Positions 6,370-9,717 of a stretch of 9,717 nt of DNA are shown piece by piece. Each line of letters starts with the position of its first letter. The stretch's first letter is position 1. A program made the position numbers and the translations under genes. Below the pieces are notes generated by a model that worked only from the letters and a program-made list of their open reading frames with translations, made no database searches and was not told the origin of the DNA. Source of the DNA: an uncultured Klebsiella sp. (GTDB lineage Bacteria > Pseudomonadota > Gammaproteobacteria > Enterobacterales > Enterobacteriaceae); NCBI GenBank assembly GCA_902490055.1, contig CABUCP010000074.1:1-9717 (forward strand). The letters are read 5' to 3'.

Positions 6370-7272
6370 TTACTGCTTCAGTTTGGGATCGAGCGCGTCA
6401 CGCAGACCGTCACCCATCAGGTTAAATGCCAGCACCGTCAGCAGGATCGCCACGCCCGGGAAGGTCACAACCCACCAGGCGCTCTGCGCGAACTGCAACA
6501 CGTCGGAGAGCATGGTGCCCCACTCAGGCGTAGGCGGTTGCGCGCCCATGCCGAGGAACCCCAGCGCTGCCATGTCGAGAATGGCGTTAGAAAAGCCCAG
6601 CGACGCCTGAACGATCAGCGGCGCAAGACAGTTAGGGAGAATATTGACGAACATCTGGCGCATCGCCCCGGCGCCCGCTACGCGGGAGGCGGTAACGTAG
6701 TCGCGGTTGACCTCGACCAGCACCGCCGCACGCGTCAGACGCACATAGTGCGGCAGGGCGACGAAGGTCAGCGCCAGCGAGGCGTTAACAATTGACGGCC
6801 CGAAGATAGCCACCAGCACCAGGGCTAACAGCAGGCTCGGCAGCGCCAGCATGATATCGACGACACGCATGATGATGGAATCGACCACTCCGCCGAAATA
6901 GCCTGCCACCAGGCCCAGCACCACGCCGAGGATCAGCGACAGCACCACCACCAGACAGCCGACCAGCAGCGACAGGCGAGCGCCGTACATCAGGCGCGAG
7001 AGGATATCGCGGCCAACGTCGTCAGTGCCGAGCAGATGCGTCAGGCTACCGCCATCCTGCCAGAACGGCGGCGCCAGCAGCGAATCACGGAACTGATCCG
7101 CCGGGTTATAAGGGGCGAGGAAGTTGGCGAATACCGCGATGATTATCATCACCGCCACGTACACCAGCCCGACGACCGCGCCTTTGTTGCGTTTGAAATA
7201 GTGCCAAAACTCCTGCAGCGGGGTCATTGGCACCGGTGCGGCGACAACTTTATTTTCAGTAATTTGTGACAT
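6370..7272 (-). CDS. dppC: DppC, dipeptide ABC transporter permease
   Basis: This inner-membrane permease forms the translocation channel with DppB. It has 300 residues, the same length as E. coli DppC as I recall it. A cytoplasmic N-terminal segment (about 1-30, with the conserved [16 protein letters not shown]) precedes the first membrane helix (about 32-52). A periplasmic loop with [20 protein letters not shown] follows, then the core helices at about 100-124, 139-157, 160-176, 216-238 and 268-288. The coupling helix that contacts the ATPases is the EAA-type motif at about 191-213, [20 protein letters not shown]. The start is 9 bases after the dppB stop, with a GGGGCC-type ribosome site. 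The stop is 10 bases before dppD. No odd residues were noticed. Confidence 0.97.
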   Translation of the reverse strand: MSQITENKVVAAPVPMTPLQEFWHYFKRNKGAVVGLVYVAVMIIIAVFANFLAPYNPADQFRDSLLAPPFWQDGGSLTHLLGTDDVGRDILSRLMYGARLSLLVGCLVVVLSLILGVVLGLVAGYFGGVVDSIIMRVVDIMLALPSLLLALVLVAIFGPSIVNASLALTFVALPHYVRLTRAAVLVEVNRDYVTASRVAGAGAMRQMFVNILPNCLAPLIVQASLGFSNAILDMAALGFLGMGAQPPTPEWGTMLSDVLQFAQSAWWVVTFPGVAILLTVLAFNLMGDGLRDALDPKLKQ

Positions 7273-7281
7273 GATGGCCCC

Positions 7282-8301
7282 TTACTTCTTATGCCGGATA
7301 CGCGGGTTCACCACGCCGTACAGCAGGTCGACCAGCAGGTTGACGAGGATAATCATCGTCGCCACCAGCAGAACCCCGCCCTGCACTACTGGATAATCGC
7401 GGCGCTGTAGCGCGTCGATCAGCCAGCGCCCCAATCCCGGCCACGAGAAGATGGTTTCGGTCAGGATAGCGCCCGCCAGCAACGTGCCCACCTGCAGACC
7501 GATAACCGTCACCACCGGCAGCATCGCGTTGCGCAGCGCGTGAATGACGATCACCCGCATCCGGGTCAGTCCCTTAGCGCGCGCGGTACGGATGTAGTCC
7601 TCGCCGAGAACTTCCAGCATTGACGAGCGGGTCATACGCACGATTACTGCCAGCGGGATGGTACCCAGCACGACAGCTGGCAGAATCATATGCATCAAGG
7701 CATCGATAAAGTCGCCCTGCTCGCCCCAGATAGCGGTGTCAATCAACATAAAGCCGGTCAGCGGCAGGCTATCGTCAAGGAACACCGTATCGCTGATACG
7801 CCCGGATACCGGCGTCAGGTTCAACTGCACCGAGACCAGCATAATCAGCATCATGCCCCACCAGAAGATAGGCATGGAGTAGCCGGTCAGCGCCAGGCCG
7901 ACAGAAGTATGATCAAAGATAGAGCCGCGTTTTACCGCAGCCAGCACGCCCACCGGGATACCGACCGCAACGGCGAAAATCATCGCGCAGACGCCCAGCT
8001 CAAGGGTGGCCTTAAAGCGCGGCACAAACTCTTGCCACACCGGAATTCGGCTTTTCAGCGAGATACCTAAGTCGCCGTGCAGTACGCCCCAAACATAATG
8101 GGCATATTGCTGCCACAGCGGCTTATCAAGGCCCATTTCGGCCAGCAGCTGCGCGTGACGCTCGGGGGAAATACCACGTTCGCCAGCCATAATGAGTACC
8201 GGGTCGCCGGGGATCATATGGACGAAGGCAAAGGTGAGAAGGGTAATACCGATAAATGTCGGGATGACGAGTCCCAAACGTCGGAGAACAAACTGCAACA
8301 T
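7282..8301 (-). CDS. dppB: DppB, dipeptide ABC transporter permease
   Basis: DppB is the second channel subunit of the dipeptide transporter. From the ATG at 8299-8301 it has 339 residues starting MLQFVLRRLG, equal in length and start to E. coli DppB as I remember it. The frame stays open upstream to 8427, but the extra 42 residues are translated from the dppA-dppB hairpins and are Pro/Gly/Arg-rich and unlike a permease, so I rejected that longer start; an AGAGAGA element precedes the chosen ATG. Helix 1 is at about 9-30. The periplasmic part contains IPGDPV, the GLDKPLW segment and HGDLGISLKSR. Core helices are at about 100-123, 135-158, 205-222, 262-284 and 308-330. The EAA coupling motif is at about 235-257 (DYIRTARAKGLTRMRV...HALRN). 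Confidence 0.96.
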   Translation of the reverse strand: MLQFVLRRLGLVIPTFIGITLLTFAFVHMIPGDPVLIMAGERGISPERHAQLLAEMGLDKPLWQQYAHYVWGVLHGDLGISLKSRIPVWQEFVPRFKATLELGVCAMIFAVAVGIPVGVLAAVKRGSIFDHTSVGLALTGYSMPIFWWGMMLIMLVSVQLNLTPVSGRISDTVFLDDSLPLTGFMLIDTAIWGEQGDFIDALMHMILPAVVLGTIPLAVIVRMTRSSMLEVLGEDYIRTARAKGLTRMRVIVIHALRNAMLPVVTVIGLQVGTLLAGAILTETIFSWPGLGRWLIDALQRRDYPVVQGGVLLVATMIILVNLLVDLLYGVVNPRIRHKK

Positions 8302-8358
8302 AACCCGGATTCTCTCTAGTGACGCCCAGCCTGGTGACAGAGCGTCTGTATTGCTCAC

Positions 8359-8416
8359 AAAAGTATTCCCCGGAATAGCGGGAATACGCCCCCCACCTCT
8401 CCCACGCGGGGAGAGG
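8359..8416 (-). promoter_or_regulatory. Tandem hairpins between dppA and dppB
   Basis: On the minus strand, just after the dppA stop, two inverted repeats follow each other. The first has CCTCTCCC/GGGAGAGG arms (8396-8403 and 8409-8416) with a 5-base loop, of the kind often seen in enterobacterial extragenic repeats. The second has GTATTCCC/GGGAATAC arms (8363-8370 and 8380-8387) with a 9-base loop, followed by TTTT (8359-8362). The second resembles a weak intrinsic terminator. Together they could protect the 3' end of the dppA message or let only part of the transcription continue into dppBCDF. This role is inferred from structure and position. Confidence 0.6.
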
Positions 8417-8435
8417 GGATCAGGCATCGTGCTTA

Positions 8436-9716
8436 TTATTCGACAGAGACGTTATCGAAGTGGTGTTTTCCAAGTGGATCAACCACATAGCCTTTGACTT
8501 CTTTACGCACTGGCTCGTAAACGGTGGAGTGGGCGATGATCAGCGCCGGAGCCTGGTCATGCATCACTACCTGAGCCTGTTTGTACAGTTCGATACGTTT
8601 GTTGTGGTCGTCGGTGGCGCGCGCCGGCTGAATCAGATCTTCAAACGGCTTGTAGCACCAGCGCGAGTAGTTAGAACCGTCTTTCGCCGCAGCGCAGCTG
8701 AACAGGGTCGCGAAGAAGTTATCCGGATCCCCGTTGTCGCCGGTCCAGCCCATCATGACGGTCTGGTGCTCGCCCGCTTTCGCGCGTTTCAGATACTCGC
8801 CCCACTCGTAGGTCACGATCTTGGCCTGGACGCCAATCTTCGCCCAGTCGGCCTGGATCATCTCAGCCATACGGCGCGCGTTCGGGTTATACGGACGCTG
8901 TACCGGCATTGCCCACAGGTCGATAGTGAAGCCCTTTTCCATTCCGGCTTCTTTCAGCAGCTGCTTCGCCTTCTCTGGATCGTAGGTGTAATCTTTAACG
9001 TCGTCGTTATAGCCCCACATGGTTGGCGGGATCAGGTTTTTCGCCGCCTGGCCTGCGCCCTGGTAAACGGCTTTAATGATCGCTTCTTTGTTCACCGCGT
9101 AGGTCAGCGCCTGGCGAACTTTGAGGTTATCCAGCGGTTTTTTCTCGGTGTTGAAGGAGAGATAACCCACGTTCAGACCCGGCTGTTCCAGCAGGTTGAT
9201 GTTTTTATCTTCCTTCATGCGCGCGATGTCCGCCGGGTTCGGGTACGGCATCACCTGGCACTCGTTTTTCTGCAGCTTGGCATAGCGTACAGACGCATCA
9301 GGAGTGATGGAGAAGACCAGACGATCGATCTGCGGCTTGGTGCCCCAGTAGCCCGGGAAGGCTTTGTACAGAATGCGCGAGTCTTTCTGATACTGCAGCA
9401 GCTGGAATGGGCCGGTACCGATCGGGTTAAGGTCCACTTTTTCCGGCGTGCCGGCTTTCAGCATGTTATCGGCATACTCTTTCGACAGGATAGACGCAAA
9501 GTCCATCGCCAGGTCAGCCAGGAACGGCGCTTCCGGACGCGTCAGGACGAACTGGACGGTATTATCGTCCACTTTCTTCACTTCGCTAATCAGGTCAGGC
9601 AGGCCCATCCCTTCAAAGTATTCATAGCTGCCGCCGGAAACTTTGTGGTACGGGTTTTTATCATTTTTCTGACGATCGAAGGAGAACACTACGTCGTCGG
9701 CATTCAGTTCGCGCGT
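8436..9716 (-). CDS. dppA: DppA, periplasmic dipeptide-binding protein (5' end outside window)
   Basis: DppA is the periplasmic solute-binding protein (SBP family 5) that delivers dipeptides, and in E. coli also heme and 5-aminolevulinate, to DppBCDF; it also serves dipeptide chemotaxis through Tap. The frame is open to the right edge: the codons before the GTG at 9689 read TRELNADDV, matching the family, so the GTG is an internal Val and about 109 N-terminal residues including the signal peptide are outside the window. About 426 codons are present. Visible landmarks are the SFDRQKN segment, SVRYAKLQKNECQVMPYPNP, the AMPVQRPYNPNARR stretch whose Arg binds the peptide carboxylate, GWTGDNGDPDN with the Asp that binds the peptide amino group, and two cysteines 13 residues apart (FSC...RWC) that match the C422-C435 disulfide of E. 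coli DppA. The stop is TAA at 8436-8438. Confidence 0.97.
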   Translation of the reverse strand, partial: TRELNADDVVFSFDRQKNDKNPYHKVSGGSYEYFEGMGLPDLISEVKKVDDNTVQFVLTRPEAPFLADLAMDFASILSKEYADNMLKAGTPEKVDLNPIGTGPFQLLQYQKDSRILYKAFPGYWGTKPQIDRLVFSITPDASVRYAKLQKNECQVMPYPNPADIARMKEDKNINLLEQPGLNVGYLSFNTEKKPLDNLKVRQALTYAVNKEAIIKAVYQGAGQAAKNLIPPTMWGYNDDVKDYTYDPEKAKQLLKEAGMEKGFTIDLWAMPVQRPYNPNARRMAEMIQADWAKIGVQAKIVTYEWGEYLKRAKAGEHQTVMMGWTGDNGDPDNFFATLFSCAAAKDGSNYSRWCYKPFEDLIQPARATDDHNKRIELYKQAQVVMHDQAPALIIAHSTVYEPVRKEVKGYVVDPLGKHHFDNVSVE

Positions 9717-9717
9717 A

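Noticed and set aside
8302..8427. N-terminal extension of DppB to a start at 8427
   Set aside because: The 42 extra residues come from the intergenic hairpins and are not found in the family; the ATG at 8301 gives the normal length and start.

Overview
The window is a piece of an enterobacterial chromosome. The gene order (3' end of the bcsEFG cellulose operon, an ldr/rdl type I toxin-antitoxin locus, then the dpp dipeptide-transport operon on the opposite strand) is that of the Enterobacteriaceae. The proteins align almost end to end with the Escherichia coli versions as I remember them. GC content is clearly above E. coli in most genes, and no yhjV-like transporter gene lies between the toxin locus and dppF, unlike my recollection of E. 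coli K-12. That points to a Klebsiella/Raoultella/Enterobacter-like genus, but the sequence alone does not let me name the species.

Positions 2-3401 (+ strand) hold bcsE (5' end cut off by the window), bcsF and bcsG, joined by 4-base ATGA overlaps. They form the accessory part of the E. coli-type cellulose machinery: BcsE senses c-di-GMP, BcsF anchors BcsE to the membrane, and BcsG puts phosphoethanolamine on cellulose.

Positions 3402-4365 look intergenic but are almost filled by two direct copies of a 447-bp unit (443/447 identical by my base-by-base comparison, period 475 bp). Each copy has, on the minus strand, a 35-codon Ldr-type toxic membrane peptide with a rho-independent terminator. 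On the plus strand, over the leader of the toxin mRNA, each has a short Rdl-type antisense RNA gene with a good sigma70-like promoter and its own terminator. This tandem pair is the most interesting item in the window. The toxin ORFs are too short for most gene callers.

Positions 4366-9716 (- strand) hold dppF, dppD, dppC, dppB and dppA in reverse map order: two ATPases, two permeases and the periplasmic dipeptide-binding protein. The 5' end of dppA and the operon promoter lie beyond the right edge. The dppBCDF junctions are tight (9- and 10-base gaps, one 4-base overlap). The 134-base dppA-dppB gap carries two hairpins, the second followed by a short T run, which would fit higher expression of dppA than of the membrane and ATPase genes.

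The bcs and dpp operons converge on the toxin locus. I see no strong terminator directly after bcsG or dppF, so read-through from bcs would be antisense to the first ldr copy and read-through from dpp would be sense to the second.
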